A stretch of 40,939 nt of DNA from Clostridiales bacterium (GCA_031263985.1 JAISER010000035.1:1-40939), one strand, 5' to 3'. Positions 14,577 to 22,768 are shown, counted from the stretch's first letter. Notes: generated from the letters alone by a model not told the origin. Numbers and translations: made by a program.

Positions 14577-14699
14577 GGTGATTATCCGGATAAGTTATAA
14601 AGACCTTGGGGCTCCGCCCCAAACCCCGCCGGAGTCTTCGACCCCGGACCCCGCGCCGCGCATTCGCGCGGCTTCATGAAACGATTGGATAATCATATT
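14577..14699. repeat. Family-C GC-rich palindromic repeat, single unit
   Basis: This single copy of the unit seen twice at 3757-3978 has ends TGATTATCC and GGATAATCA in inverted orientation. It is nearly identical in the GC-rich core. It stands between the rib promoter and the GIY-YIG gene. Confidence 0.75.
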
Positions 14700-14792
14700 T
14701 AAATTTGAAAGAGGCGAAAATGTAAGATAAAATAGGCAGAATTGACCGAAGAATGAGCCGTATATACGCTGTCCAAAGCGCTGTTTTTCAAG

Positions 14793-14820
14793 CTTTAGAG
14801 CTTGTTCAAGATCTCGCTTT
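14793..14820. mobile_element. Family-A element end fragment
   Basis: CTTTAGAGCTTGTTCAAGAT followed by CTCGCTT is a one-ended family-A remnant. The bases between 14700 and 14792 hold nothing recognisable. Confidence 0.45.
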
Positions 14821-14888
14821 CGTCTTAAATTTGATTTCCGCGGTATTTTTTTCAGAGTAAAGAGTTCTCTGAAAAAAATCTCTCTCCT

Positions 14889-14917
14889 TTACCCTGACAG
14901 CGGCTCTGTGATATACT
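14889..14917 (+). promoter_or_regulatory. Candidate promoter for the GIY-YIG gene
   Basis: TGATATACT is an extended -10 (TATACT at 14912-14917) with a weak -35 (TTACCC at 14889-14894) at a 17-base spacing. The predicted transcript starts about 35 bases before the ATG. Confidence 0.45.
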
Positions 14918-14959
14918 GGATTTGTAATTATCATGGAAGAACTGAGCGAGTAAACGCCT

Positions 14960-15214
14960 ATGAACTATACCTACATCCTGCGCTGTTCTGACGGAACGCT
15001 CTACACTGGCTGGACAAACGACATAAGTCGCCGCGTTCAGGCGCATAATAACGGAACGGGAGGGAAATACACGCGGTCACGTCTGCCCGTAGAGTTGCTT
15101 TACTGCGAGGAATATAAGGACGAGCGGCAAGCGCGGCGACGCGAATACGCCATCAAACGGTTATCGCGGCGGGACAAAGAACGGTTGATTGGAGGCGGGC
15201 CTCAGGAATTGTAA
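14960..15214 (+). CDS. GIY-YIG domain protein, UPF0213 (YazA/YhbQ) type
   Basis: The 84-residue product is a stand-alone GIY-YIG nuclease domain. YTYILRCSDGTLYTGWT near the N terminus is the GIY...YIG pair in its usual UPF0213 form, followed by the conserved Arg in DISRRVQAHN, GGKYTRSRLP and a Glu in REYAIKRLSR. Members of the group are widespread; no definite substrate is established, although DNA binding or structure-specific nicking has been proposed. The ATG has only a weak ribosome site (GAGCGAG about ten bases upstream). The gene stands alone, divergent from the rib operon. Confidence 0.88.
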   Translation: MNYTYILRCSDGTLYTGWTNDISRRVQAHNNGTGGKYTRSRLPVELLYCEEYKDERQARRREYAIKRLSRRDKERLIGGGPQEL

Positions 15215-15424
15215 AAAAATACTCTATACATTCGGCTTGCCTTTTTGCGCCCCGGTTGCGTTGCCGGGACAGGTCCATTTTCCGCCATATTTTGTCAGCG
15301 GCAAGTGATAGAGCGACGAAAATTGACGAGTTGCCCTTGAAAATATAATTAAAAAAAACGGATGTCAACGAGATGCGGAAGGAAAGCTGAATACCGCCCC
15401 GCAAAACAAAGCGGAGGCGATATT

Positions 15425-15502
15425 TATACTGAACTCAGTTTGAAACATATCCAAACCAGGCGTGAAAAAGGCCGTTCGGATGATTATGTTTCAGACTGAT
15501 AG
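15425..15502. mobile_element. Family-B miniature element, internally deleted
   Basis: The left end ATACTGAACTCAGTTTGAAA is intact. The centre is shortened (CCAAACCAGGCGTGAAAAAG) and the right end is GTTTCAGACTGA. It stops at the stop codon of the next gene. Between it and 15214 there is only a family-A-like interior piece near 15265-15300. Confidence 0.6.
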
Positions 15503-16849
15503 TTATTTGAAACGCGTAGTGCGAGCGTAACTCGCTCCATTTAGATCCATGAACCAGTAAAGCCGCAAATTTTTGCTGTTTTCCATGCGATAGCCCAAAG
15601 ATAGTTTCGCTATGCCAGATCCGTCAAATTGCGCCCCTTCAGACAATATGTTTTCAAAAGAGTCAATAAATGACACATTGGCCGTTTCAGCGTATTCATC
15701 GTTTACATAAAAGTTATAAACCAATTTCTTGAATTTTGAGACCTTTCCGTTAGAGACGGTTATTTGCAGCGGAGCGCTCATATTGGTTTCGGCCGCGAAC
15801 GTTTCGGGCCAGTTTATGGAAAATCCGTTTATAGCGTAATTAAAATAAAAGGTATGGCCCGTTTCGGAGCTTTCCGCGCGCGACAAATAATAACTGTTCG
15901 TTATGGCGGAGTCTTTTCGCAAAAAAGCGGACGCCGCGCGATAGTCCGCGGCTATTGAGCCGGAAGGTTCCTTGCCCTTGGAGTAATTTGAATATTCAAG
16001 CGTGTCGTCCGGGTTATACCTTACAACGACAGTTTCGTCGCTTACGGTGTAGAGTCCGTCTAAAACGCCGGAAAATTGTTCGCCCGGTTCGGTAAAAAGA
16101 TATTCGGTCTTAGATTTTATAGTAGCTATGTTTATGTCGCCCTGCGGCGCGTAAGGATTTTCCATGGATATAACGCTGTATTCGTAGTTATCGCCTGTCC
16201 ATTGAGGTACAAACGCGTTTTTTTCAAACATGCCCAGGCCGTGCTGGACGCTTGACACGTAAAATATGCCTTTGGCCGAAATATGGCTATTCAGCATTTC
16301 TTCGCAAAGCTCAGCGTTATTTAATTCATATTCATAAGCTTCGCTATCGTTGGCGAACCATATCGATATGGCGCCGTCGTCGCGCCGGGGCGTTAATATA
16401 ATCGCGTCAAACGCCTCAAATCGCGTTGACAGCGAGCGGTTCTTGATGTTTCCGACGAAAAGTTCCGATGTTATGGAAAACGGATATGAGTAAACGACAG
16501 TTTTGCCTGATAAAATTACATTCCAGTCGATTTCCGACTCTTCTATGAAATCGCCGTTTTTTAGAAGAGCGGTCAACGCTTTGTCGCAAACCGCTTTTTG
16601 CGCGGAAGCATCCATGTCGTCAACTATGGACGCGTAATACCCGTTGCCGGAGCCGACAAGTATTTTTTCAGGTTTTAATATTTCGCTGTTCCATGACTTG
16701 TCATCTTCGTCAAGATTAAAAGCGGACAAAAAAGCGTAAAAAAAATTACGGTTAGAAAAAGTCCCAAACCATAATTGAATCGTCAAAAACACGGAAGAAG
16801 CGATTAAACCCGTGAATAACGCGGTTCTTACAAAATCGGATCTTTTCAT
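15503..16849 (-). CDS. Membrane-anchored extracytoplasmic protein, possibly YycH/YycI-like
   Basis: The 448-residue product has one N-terminal membrane helix (residues about 8-28, VRTALFTGLIASSVFLTI) and a long outside domain without further membrane segments or lipobox. The layout and wording, such as LSGKTVVYSYPFSITSELFVG, IILTPRRDDGAISIWF and VVRYNPDDTLEYSNY, recall YycH, with a YycI-like end (LRLYWFMDLNGASY). Those proteins tune the WalK kinase in other Firmicutes. This is a family impression, not a firm match. The start is ATG 16849, eight bases after GGGAG; a terminator-like hairpin separates it from the gene upstream. An orphan WalR-like regulator lies 6 kb away. Confidence 0.6.
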   Translation of the reverse strand: MKRSDFVRTALFTGLIASSVFLTIQLWFGTFSNRNFFYAFLSAFNLDEDDKSWNSEILKPEKILVGSGNGYYASIVDDMDASAQKAVCDKALTALLKNGDFIEESEIDWNVILSGKTVVYSYPFSITSELFVGNIKNRSLSTRFEAFDAIILTPRRDDGAISIWFANDSEAYEYELNNAELCEEMLNSHISAKGIFYVSSVQHGLGMFEKNAFVPQWTGDNYEYSVISMENPYAPQGDINIATIKSKTEYLFTEPGEQFSGVLDGLYTVSDETVVVRYNPDDTLEYSNYSKGKEPSGSIAADYRAASAFLRKDSAITNSYYLSRAESSETGHTFYFNYAINGFSINWPETFAAETNMSAPLQITVSNGKVSKFKKLVYNFYVNDEYAETANVSFIDSFENILSEGAQFDGSGIAKLSLGYRMENSKNLRLYWFMDLNGASYARTTRFK

Positions 16850-16868
16850 CAAAAAACTCCCGTTAGCC

Positions 16869-16894
16869 AAAAACCGCGCATTGGCGCGGTTTTT
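16869..16894 (-). terminator. Hairpin between two exported-protein genes
   Basis: AAAAACCGCGC, loop, GCGCGGTTTTT forms a near-perfect stem with U-rich ends on either strand. It lies after the stop codon of the upstream gene and directly before the ribosome site of the next. It probably stops part of the transcription, or hides the next ribosome site. Confidence 0.65.
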
Positions 16895-16912
16895 ACGCGG
16901 TTTACCATATTT

Positions 16913-17464
16913 TTAAAGTTTATCTTTATGAAGCAAGCTTTTGCCGTATAAAATGGAACCTTGTTCAAGCTCCTTTTTAATTTCTATGTTTTTTATATTG
17001 ATCAACGCGGTTAAACCGGCTTTTTCCCCATCTTTTTCAGCGGATATGAGGATGAAGTTCCCGCCGGCGTTAAACGCTATCATTTTGCTGAAAAAGCCGG
17101 AACGTCCCACGACGACGCTCACGGAACGAGTAAGCGCGAACGGTTCGTTTTCGACGCTTTCGGGAAGGTTGGCGTTATAACTTTCATTATATTTATAAAC
17201 CGATATCGTGACGACGGAATCTCTCGGCGCTACGCCTACAATGGCGCGCACGTCGTCAAACGCGCTCTCTTCGCGCTTCGTTACGCCTGAAAGAACGTTG
17301 AACCCCGACAGAGACGATTCTCCCGCGGCGGTGAATTTTTCAAAGAGATCTATATAAGCGTTGGCGCCGTCGTTGGCGCGGACGGGCGAAGAGACTGACG
17401 CGATTATTAACGCGACGCAGATTACTTTTAAAAAACTGGCAAACAGGACGCTTAGGGCGCGCAT
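16913..17464 (-). CDS. Secreted protein of unknown function
   Basis: The 183-residue product starts with a signal peptide (residues about 1-30: charged MR, a hydrophobic core LKVICVALIIASVSS, then PVRAND with a likely cut after VRA). There is no lipobox. The rest is soluble with beta-rich patterns such as DSVVTISVYKYN, LTRSVSVVVG and FSKMIAFNAGGNFILISA. I do not recognise the family. ATG 17464 lies about ten bases after GGAGGA; GTG 17473 is too close to that site. It is directly upstream of the membrane-anchored protein and may share its transcript. A family-B element separates the gene from its likely promoter. Confidence 0.7.
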   Translation of the reverse strand: MRALSVLFASFLKVICVALIIASVSSPVRANDGANAYIDLFEKFTAAGESSLSGFNVLSGVTKREESAFDDVRAIVGVAPRDSVVTISVYKYNESYNANLPESVENEPFALTRSVSVVVGRSGFFSKMIAFNAGGNFILISAEKDGEKAGLTALINIKNIEIKKELEQGSILYGKSLLHKDKL

Positions 17465-17486
17465 AGAGGACACTTCCTCCGCTTTT

Positions 17487-17647
17487 TACACTGAACTCAA
17501 TTTGAAACATAGCCAACCGGCCGATGATTTTTCACGTTGAGCCAGGCGCTAAACGCGGGCGAACCTGTTGGCTCGGCGAGGCTTCACGGCGAAGCTAGGC
17601 GTGAAAAAGATCTTAGGATGATTATGATTTAGACTGAATTCAGTATT
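17487..17647. mobile_element. Family-B miniature element, longest undisturbed copy
   Basis: The 161-bp copy has left end ACTGAACTCAATTTG and right end AGACTGAATTCAGTATTA. The body has the usual GAGCCAGGCGCTAAACGCGG and GAGGCTTCACGG. It is inserted between a likely promoter (17658-17686) and the secreted-protein gene, so it becomes part of that gene's leader. Confidence 0.65.
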
Positions 17648-17657
17648 ATTACCGTAT

Positions 17658-17686
17658 ATGTTAACACAAATCGCTCAAATCTTCAA
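17658..17686 (-). promoter_or_regulatory. Candidate promoter for the secreted-protein gene
   Basis: On the minus strand TTGAAG (17681-17686), 17 bases, then TAACAT (17658-17663). A direct duplication of ACGCGTATGTT lies just upstream (about 17687-17711) and could be a protein-binding site. Confidence is limited by the imperfect -10 box. Confidence 0.35.
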
Positions 17687-17749
17687 TACGCGTATGTTAC
17701 GCGTATGTTACACGCAGTTTAATTTTGGTTGACATAGTCGCGTATGGCG

Positions 17750-17790
17750 TTAAGAGACTGTTCAAGCCCTTGATTTTAGCGGATTTTTAG
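17750..17790. mobile_element. Family-A element end fragment
   Basis: TTAAGAGACTGTTCAAGCCC followed by TTGATTTTAGCGGATTTT is a one-ended family-A remnant next to the stop codon of the phosphatase gene. Confidence 0.4.
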
Positions 17791-17827
17791 TGGGGAGGGG
17801 CTTGGCGCGGGCCCGCCCTCAACCGTC

Positions 17828-18994
17828 TCACATACGGCACAGCAAGACGCTGACGTCATCACGTTCCATCTTTTCCGACTCGCTCGCGCTGTAGTCATAA
17901 AAAGATGAGAGCGCCATATCCACTACCTCTTCGGGTTCCTTGACGGTCAGGCAATCGATAAGGATGTTAAAAAGACGCGACATAAACTCGTTGGGACTGT
18001 CTTTGTAAAATGTGTTCATAAGCCCGTCCGTATAAAATAACAGCATGTCGCCTTCCTGATATTCTATAGTTTTATATTCGTATTTTGAGTTTTTTATAAG
18101 GCCGATGGGCAAACCGGTCGCGTCAAGCTCGAACGCGGAGTTGTTCTCGAAACTGGCGAACGCGGGCAGCGTTTGGCCGGCGTTGGAATAATATATCTTT
18201 TTCTCGGAGGTATCGAACACCGCGTAAAACACGCAGGCGTACATTTCGCTTTCACTGTTCTCAAAGATTTTATAGAACTCGTTGTTCAGATAGAATAAAA
18301 GCTGGTCAGGGTTGGAGTATTTAGCAGCCAGGTTTTTAATCATCAGGTTCAACATGCTTGTAAGCAGAGCCGCCGCTATGCCGTGGCCGGAAACGTCGCC
18401 GATCACGACCGATACGCGTTTAGAGCTTATTTCTATGATGTCGTAAAAGTCGCCGCCGATATCCATCGCGGGCAGATATTTGCTGTAAAAATCGATATCG
18501 CTGAATGTGAAGCTGACTTTCGGCAGCAGTGAACGCTGGACGGATTTGCTCATTTTAAGTTGATATTCCAGTATGTTGTTTTTTTCCTCGAGTTCGATGT
18601 ACTTTTGTTTCAATTGGTCTGAAAGATATTTCAGGCGAAGCAGCGATTGCATCTTGGATATAAGCACGTAAGCGTCAAACGTTTTTTCCATAAAATCGTC
18701 GGAACCGACTTGCATGGCCCTTATCTGCGCGTCTATGGAACTTTGAACGCTGACTATCAGAACGAGTATATATTGCGTCGCGGGGTTCGTTTTTATCTTT
18801 TTACATACGTCGTAACCGCTTACGTCGTTTAGCTCCGTGTCAATGATTATAAGGTCAGGCTTGAAGAGATCCGCCTTCGCAAGCGCGTTAAAGCCGCTTT
18901 CCGCCGTTATGACTTCATATTCCGAATTTCTGAGACACTCGCGCATAAGTTCCGTGTTTTGAACGGAGCTGTCTACAATGAGTATTCTATCCAT
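17828..18994 (-). CDS. Receiver-domain PP2C (SpoIIE/RsbU-type) phosphatase
   Basis: The 388-residue product joins an N-terminal receiver domain (about 1-120), a coiled coil (about 122-150) and a SpoIIE-type phosphatase domain (about 165-388). In the receiver, Asp52 in LIIIDTEL is the likely phosphorylation site and a Lys lies in DDFMEKTF, but one acid-pair residue is replaced (VDSS) and the usual Thr is Ser. The phosphatase shows DIGGDFYD, GDVSGHGIAAAL and MERDDVSVLL, its metal-binding Asp residues. Such enzymes dephosphorylate STAS proteins and so free or capture anti-sigma factors. It is last in the partner-switching operon and overlaps the HATPase gene by eight bases. Confidence 0.9.
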   Translation of the reverse strand: MDRILIVDSSVQNTELMRECLRNSEYEVITAESGFNALAKADLFKPDLIIIDTELNDVSGYDVCKKIKTNPATQYILVLIVSVQSSIDAQIRAMQVGSDDFMEKTFDAYVLISKMQSLLRLKYLSDQLKQKYIELEEKNNILEYQLKMSKSVQRSLLPKVSFTFSDIDFYSKYLPAMDIGGDFYDIIEISSKRVSVVIGDVSGHGIAAALLTSMLNLMIKNLAAKYSNPDQLLFYLNNEFYKIFENSESEMYACVFYAVFDTSEKKIYYSNAGQTLPAFASFENNSAFELDATGLPIGLIKNSKYEYKTIEYQEGDMLLFYTDGLMNTFYKDSPNEFMSRLFNILIDCLTVKEPEEVVDMALSSFYDYSASESEKMERDDVSVLLCRM

Positions 18995-19412
18995 TGGCGG
19001 CCACCTTTTTGTAAAATTTGATTTTATTGCCCGTTATGTTGAAGGCGAGCGAATCCGCAAGGGAATAAGCCAGCTGTATGCCGCGCCCGTTTTCGTTCAT
19101 AATATTTTGATTTTCGTCGAACATCGACATAAGCGACATATAGTCAAAGCCAATCCCTTCGTCCGTTATTGTCGAAAATATAACGCCGTCTGATATCTCC
19201 ACTCTTACCCGCACCGTTTTTGTCGTATCCTTATTGTTGCCGTGTATGGCGGCGTTAAACAGCAGTTCGCTGAATATAAGGCGTAAGTCGTAAGCGTCTT
19301 CGTCGGAAAGCGACGGCAAATTTTTACGTATGAAATTAAGGATGCCGCGCACTTCTTGCTTTACGCGAAACGTATCGCTTTTAAACATGATGTCATACGC
19401 GTTTGTCGCCAT
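18987..19412 (-). CDS. RsbW/SpoIIAB-like serine kinase anti-sigma factor (HATPase)
   Basis: The 141-residue product is a compact GHKL ATPase of the anti-sigma group. The N box is IFSELLFNAAIHGNN with E49 and N53, the G1 box is DEGIGFDY from D84, and the G2 box is NGRGIQLAYSLAD. All residues needed to bind ATP and magnesium are present, so it should phosphorylate a STAS partner. The start is ATG 19412, eight bases after GGGAGGGG; the frame opens further upstream, but that part is low-complexity. It lies between a degenerate paralog and the phosphatase. No sigma factor gene is nearby, so its target is unknown. Confidence 0.88.
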   Translation of the reverse strand: MATNAYDIMFKSDTFRVKQEVRGILNFIRKNLPSLSDEDAYDLRLIFSELLFNAAIHGNNKDTTKTVRVRVEISDGVIFSTITDEGIGFDYMSLMSMFDENQNIMNENGRGIQLAYSLADSLAFNITGNKIKFYKKVAANG

Positions 19413-19450
19413 CGCGAACGCCCCTCCCCCGTCAGCGGCCGCCTCCGCCG

Positions 19451-19858
19451 TCAATCAAACGCGGTTTTTTTGTGTCGTTTAGTCATCTCTATCTTGAACC
19501 GGTCGCTGTCAGAACCTGGCAAACGCAATTCGTCCACAAGCGCCTTTATCATCACGATGCCGATCTCTTCACGAAGCGCGGACACAGGCAACGAGGCGCT
19601 TACGCTTATAGTCACCGTAAGCGATTCTTTCGCTATGCCGAACACTATTTTAAAACAGTCTTGGGTCTGCTGAGGCAAGTTTTTAATTACAAACGTACAC
19701 GCTTCCGAAACCGCCGCTTTTATATCCTCTATTTCGTCGATGTCAAAGACCATACGGTTAGCTATGGACGAGGCCGTAAGTCGCGCCGCGGACACATACG
19801 CCGCGTTTGTCGGCAATGACAACTGTATGCTCTCGTTGAGCGCGTTCGCGTTATTCAT
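19451..19858 (-). CDS. Degenerate RsbW-like protein lacking ATP-binding residues
   Basis: The 135-residue product resembles RsbW over its first half (LPTNAAYVSAARLTASSIA, then DEIEDIKAAVSEAC) and last part (EEIGIVMIKALVDELRL). At the N box, Phe56 stands where the magnesium-binding Asn is expected (E52-A-C-T-F56). The G1 box DxGxG is absent, replaced by ISVSASLPVSAL. It should therefore bind partners but not ATP. ATG 19858 follows AAGGTG and overlaps the STAS gene by eight bases. It may be a scaffold, a decoy for the STAS protein or a partner subunit of the active paralog. The calls of homology and of residue loss are by eye. Confidence 0.75.
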   Translation of the reverse strand: MNNANALNESIQLSLPTNAAYVSAARLTASSIANRMVFDIDEIEDIKAAVSEACTFVIKNLPQQTQDCFKIVFGIAKESLTVTISVSASLPVSALREEIGIVMIKALVDELRLPGSDSDRFKIEMTKRHKKTAFD

Positions 19859-20180
19859 TGGCATCACCTTCTATTATGAATACTTGATTTAAGTTAGTTA
19901 TTTTAAACAACTTGGCTATGCTAGGCTTTATGCTTTTAAGATAAATTTCACCGCCGTAGGCTTTGACGTGCTTTAAAACGGTCACAAGCGCGCCCAGCGC
20001 GGTGGAGTCAATATATTCGAGGTTGCGGCAGCTTACGTAAAGGTCCGCTTTTTTGGACTCTATGATGTCTAAAAAGCGCGATTTCATTTTCTCGGAATTG
20101 AATATATCGACTTCTCCGGATATGTCTATCAGCCAACCGTTTTTTGTCTGGTCGAATTGGTGTTCCATTATAAAGTCCAT
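19851..20180 (-). CDS. STAS-domain anti-anti-sigma factor (RsbV/SpoIIAA-like)
   Basis: The 109-residue product is a single STAS domain. The segment LEYIDSTALGALV carries the phosphorylatable Ser59 (or Thr60) at the position used in SpoIIAA and RsbV. Unphosphorylated, such proteins bind the anti-sigma kinase and release its target; the kinase switches them off and a SpoIIE-type phosphatase resets them. It is the first gene of a four-gene operon whose members all overlap or nearly abut: STAS, degenerate HATPase, active HATPase, receiver-phosphatase. ATG 20180 lies about eight bases after AGGGGG. Confidence 0.9.
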   Translation of the reverse strand: MDFIMEHQFDQTKNGWLIDISGEVDIFNSEKMKSRFLDIIESKKADLYVSCRNLEYIDSTALGALVTVLKHVKAYGGEIYLKSIKPSIAKLFKITNLNQVFIIEGDANE

Positions 20181-20262
20181 CTAAAAACCCCCTGCGTTAA
20201 TTCGCTTATTCAAGCTCAACGCGTCAATCGTTTTTTGATTATCGTCTTAGCGCGCGTCGATC

Positions 20263-20268
20263 ATTATA
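20263..20268 (-). promoter_or_regulatory. Candidate -10 box of the partner-switching operon
   Basis: On the minus strand TATAAT lies 83 bases before the STAS start. The -35 region (TTCAAT, 17 bases upstream) is weak. The next 130 bases upstream are very AT-rich and could hold further regulatory sites; nothing else is recognised there. Confidence 0.35.
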
Positions 20269-20494
20269 TCCAAGTATACTTTAAAATTGAAAAGAATCCT
20301 ATATATTTATGAAATTTATGGCGATATAATTAGCTCATTTATATAACTGATCACAATTTATTATGTGAACTTTCGTAATATTATAGTAATGTCAATATCA
20401 GGGTTAGCGGCGCGAAAGGCGGCGAATTCGCGCTTTCTTAAATATACGCGCGGCGGCGTGAACTTTGTCGGCGGCGCCTAAAAGCATATATGAC

Positions 20495-20524
20495 TTGCCA
20501 TAACGTTAAAAAATACGTTATAAT
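20495..20524 (+). promoter_or_regulatory. Promoter of the EF-G paralog
   Basis: TTGCCA (20495-20500), an 18-base spacer and TATAAT (20519-20524). The transcript would begin near 20531 and carry a leader of about 138 bases with a long inverted repeat. Confidence 0.7.
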
Positions 20525-20544
20525 ACAAAAAACTATAAAAGTAA

Positions 20545-20640
20545 GCGCGGTTAAGCCGTAAATTTACGCTATTTTTTAAAGATTCAGCGTTTAATAGACA
20601 AAATTTTCAGTAAAAATCTATAATTACGGTAAAACCGCGC
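20545..20640 (+). promoter_or_regulatory. Long inverted repeat in the EF-G paralog leader
   Basis: GCGCGGTTAAGCCGTAAAT (20545-20563) can pair, with a few mismatches, with AATTACGGTAAAACCGCGC (20622-20640), leaving an AT-rich loop of about 58 bases. The sequence ACTATAAAAGTAAGCG just before it resembles ACTATGGAGGTAAGCG over the ribosome site. It could regulate translation or be a small mobile remnant. Confidence 0.4.
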
Positions 20641-20668
20641 ACGCTATAAAAAACTATGGAGGTAAGCG

Positions 20669-22759
20669 ATGAAGACTTATTCCGCGAATGAAATAAGAAA
20701 CATAGTCATTCTGGGCCATAGCGGCTGCGGCAAGACGACTGTCGCCGAGGCCGCTTTAAACGCTGGGGGCGTGACAAGTCGGCTGGGCAGGGTTGAAGAC
20801 GGAAACACCGTAAGCGATTACGACGCGGAGGAAATACGCCGTAAGGTTTCCATAAGCGCGGCGATTCTCCCTATGGAATGGCGCGACAGCAAAATTAATT
20901 TTATAGACGCGCCGGGCTACTTTGACTTTGCCGGCGAAGTCGCGCAAGCTATAAAGGCGGCTGACGCCGCTCTGATAGTCGTTTCGGCTAAGTCGGGCGT
21001 GGAAGTCGGGACGGAAAAAGCGTGGGAATATGTTAGCGACAACAATTTGCCGGCTATTATCTTCGTGAACGGCATGGACGACGAAAACGCCGATTTCGCC
21101 AAAGTCACCGAGCGGCTTAAAGATAAATTCGGCACAAGCGTGGCGCCGCTGCAAACGCCTATTATAGAAGGCGGAAAATTCGTTGGCGCCGTCAACATAA
21201 TTCGTAAAGAAGCCATAAGAGGCGCCGCCGGGCAGACTCAGAAGGCGCCGATGCCCGACGGCATGGCGGAGGCGGTTGACGCCATGCAATATCAGCTTGA
21301 GGAAGCGGTCGCTGAAACGGACGACAAGCTGATGGAGAAATTTTTTGGCGATGAAAGGTTCGAAGTGGAAGAACTGCGCTCCGGGGTGCATAAGGGCATA
21401 TTGGATCGCGCCGTGACCCCGGTTTTATGCGGATGCGCTTCGAAGAACATAGGCGTGGAGGCCTTGCTGAATTCTATAGTGAGCTTTATACCGCCGACAG
21501 GCGTCTTGCGCGCTCAAACCTCCGCGGAGGACGTGAAAAGCGGCGGAAGGATAACGGTCAACTGCGCGGACAACGAACCGTTTTCGGCGTTCGTGTTTAA
21601 GACGATAGCTGACCCGTACGTCGGACGTCTGAGCATATTCCGCGTGTTTTCGGGCGTTATGACGAAAGACATGCCGTTGTACAACGTAAAAAAGGATTAT
21701 ACTGAAAAAGCGGGGCATATTTACGTGATGCGCGGAAAAGAGCAGATTGAGGTGTCGGAACTGCGCGCGGGCGATATAGGCGCCGTGGCGAAGCTGCAAA
21801 ATACCGCGACGAGCGACACCCTTTGCGCGCGAGAACGCCCGGTGAAATTTGACGACATAGTTTTTCCGCCGTCGTTTTTATCTATGGCGATTACGCCAAA
21901 GGGCAAAGGCGACGAGGATAAAATCGGCCAGGCGCTTTCAAAGCTGCTCGAAGAAGACAAGACGCTCCATTTCGAGGTTAATTCCGAAACGAAACAATCG
22001 ATTGTGTCCGGCGTAGGCGACAGTCACCTTGACGTTATGCTCAGCAAGTTAAGGATGAAATATAAGCTGGAAGCCGAGCTTGCCACGCCGTCGGCGCCTT
22101 ACCGCGAGATGATAAAGAGTAAAGTGCGGGTTCAGGGTAAATATAAAAAGCAATCGGGCGGGCACGGACAGTATGGAGACGTGCATATTGAATTTGAGCC
22201 GTCCGGGGATTTGACCGAACCTTATGTCTTTGAGGAGAAAATATTCGGCGGGTCGGTGCCGCGCCAATACTTTCCCGCCGTGGAGAAGGGCATTCAGGAT
22301 TGCGTAAAGTCGGGGCCTCTGGCCGGTTATCCGGTAGTGGGCGTAAAGGCGACGCTGGTGGACGGTTCGTATCATCCTGTCGATTCTTCTGAAATGGCGT
22401 TTAAAATGGCTACTATAGCCGCGTTCAAAGACGGGTTTTTAAAGGCGCAGCCTACGTTGCTGGAGCCTATCGCGAAGGTTGAGGTAGTGACGCCTGACGA
22501 TTATACAGGCGATATTATGGGTGATATGAGTAAACGGCGGGGACGTATTTTGGGCATGGGAAAAACCGGATCAAAACAACGCATTTCCGCTGAGGCGCCT
22601 ATGGCGGAGCTTAGCGAATACGCGACGGATTTGCGCTCTATGACCCAAGCGCGGGGTGAGTTTACCATGGCTTTTGAGCGGTATGAAGAAGCGCCCGGCG
22701 ATGTACGGAAGAAGATCATTGAGGCGCGAAAGAGCGAGTTGGAGAGGGAAAGGGCTTAA
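20669..22759 (+). CDS. EF-G-like translational GTPase paralog (EF-G2 type)
   Basis: The 696-residue product has all five EF-G domains: a GTPase domain with P-loop GHSGCGKTT (16-24), then domains II to V ending near EYATDLRSMTQARGEF. Unlike true EF-G, switch II reads DAPGY at 80-84 (EF-G has DTPGH, whose His drives hydrolysis), and the base-recognition motif is NGMD (134-137), not NKMD. Such changes are usual in the paralogous EF-G-like group, whose role is not well defined. No rpsL/rpsG/tuf neighbours are present, so this is not the housekeeping fusA. ATG 20669 follows GGAGGTAAGCG. Confidence 0.88.
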   Translation: MKTYSANEIRNIVILGHSGCGKTTVAEAALNAGGVTSRLGRVEDGNTVSDYDAEEIRRKVSISAAILPMEWRDSKINFIDAPGYFDFAGEVAQAIKAADAALIVVSAKSGVEVGTEKAWEYVSDNNLPAIIFVNGMDDENADFAKVTERLKDKFGTSVAPLQTPIIEGGKFVGAVNIIRKEAIRGAAGQTQKAPMPDGMAEAVDAMQYQLEEAVAETDDKLMEKFFGDERFEVEELRSGVHKGILDRAVTPVLCGCASKNIGVEALLNSIVSFIPPTGVLRAQTSAEDVKSGGRITVNCADNEPFSAFVFKTIADPYVGRLSIFRVFSGVMTKDMPLYNVKKDYTEKAGHIYVMRGKEQIEVSELRAGDIGAVAKLQNTATSDTLCARERPVKFDDIVFPPSFLSMAITPKGKGDEDKIGQALSKLLEEDKTLHFEVNSETKQSIVSGVGDSHLDVMLSKLRMKYKLEAELATPSAPYREMIKSKVRVQGKYKKQSGGHGQYGDVHIEFEPSGDLTEPYVFEEKIFGGSVPRQYFPAVEKGIQDCVKSGPLAGYPVVGVKATLVDGSYHPVDSSEMAFKMATIAAFKDGFLKAQPTLLEPIAKVEVVTPDDYTGDIMGDMSKRRGRILGMGKTGSKQRISAEAPMAELSEYATDLRSMTQARGEFTMAFERYEEAPGDVRKKIIEARKSELERERA

Positions 22760-22768
22760 ATTACATTC

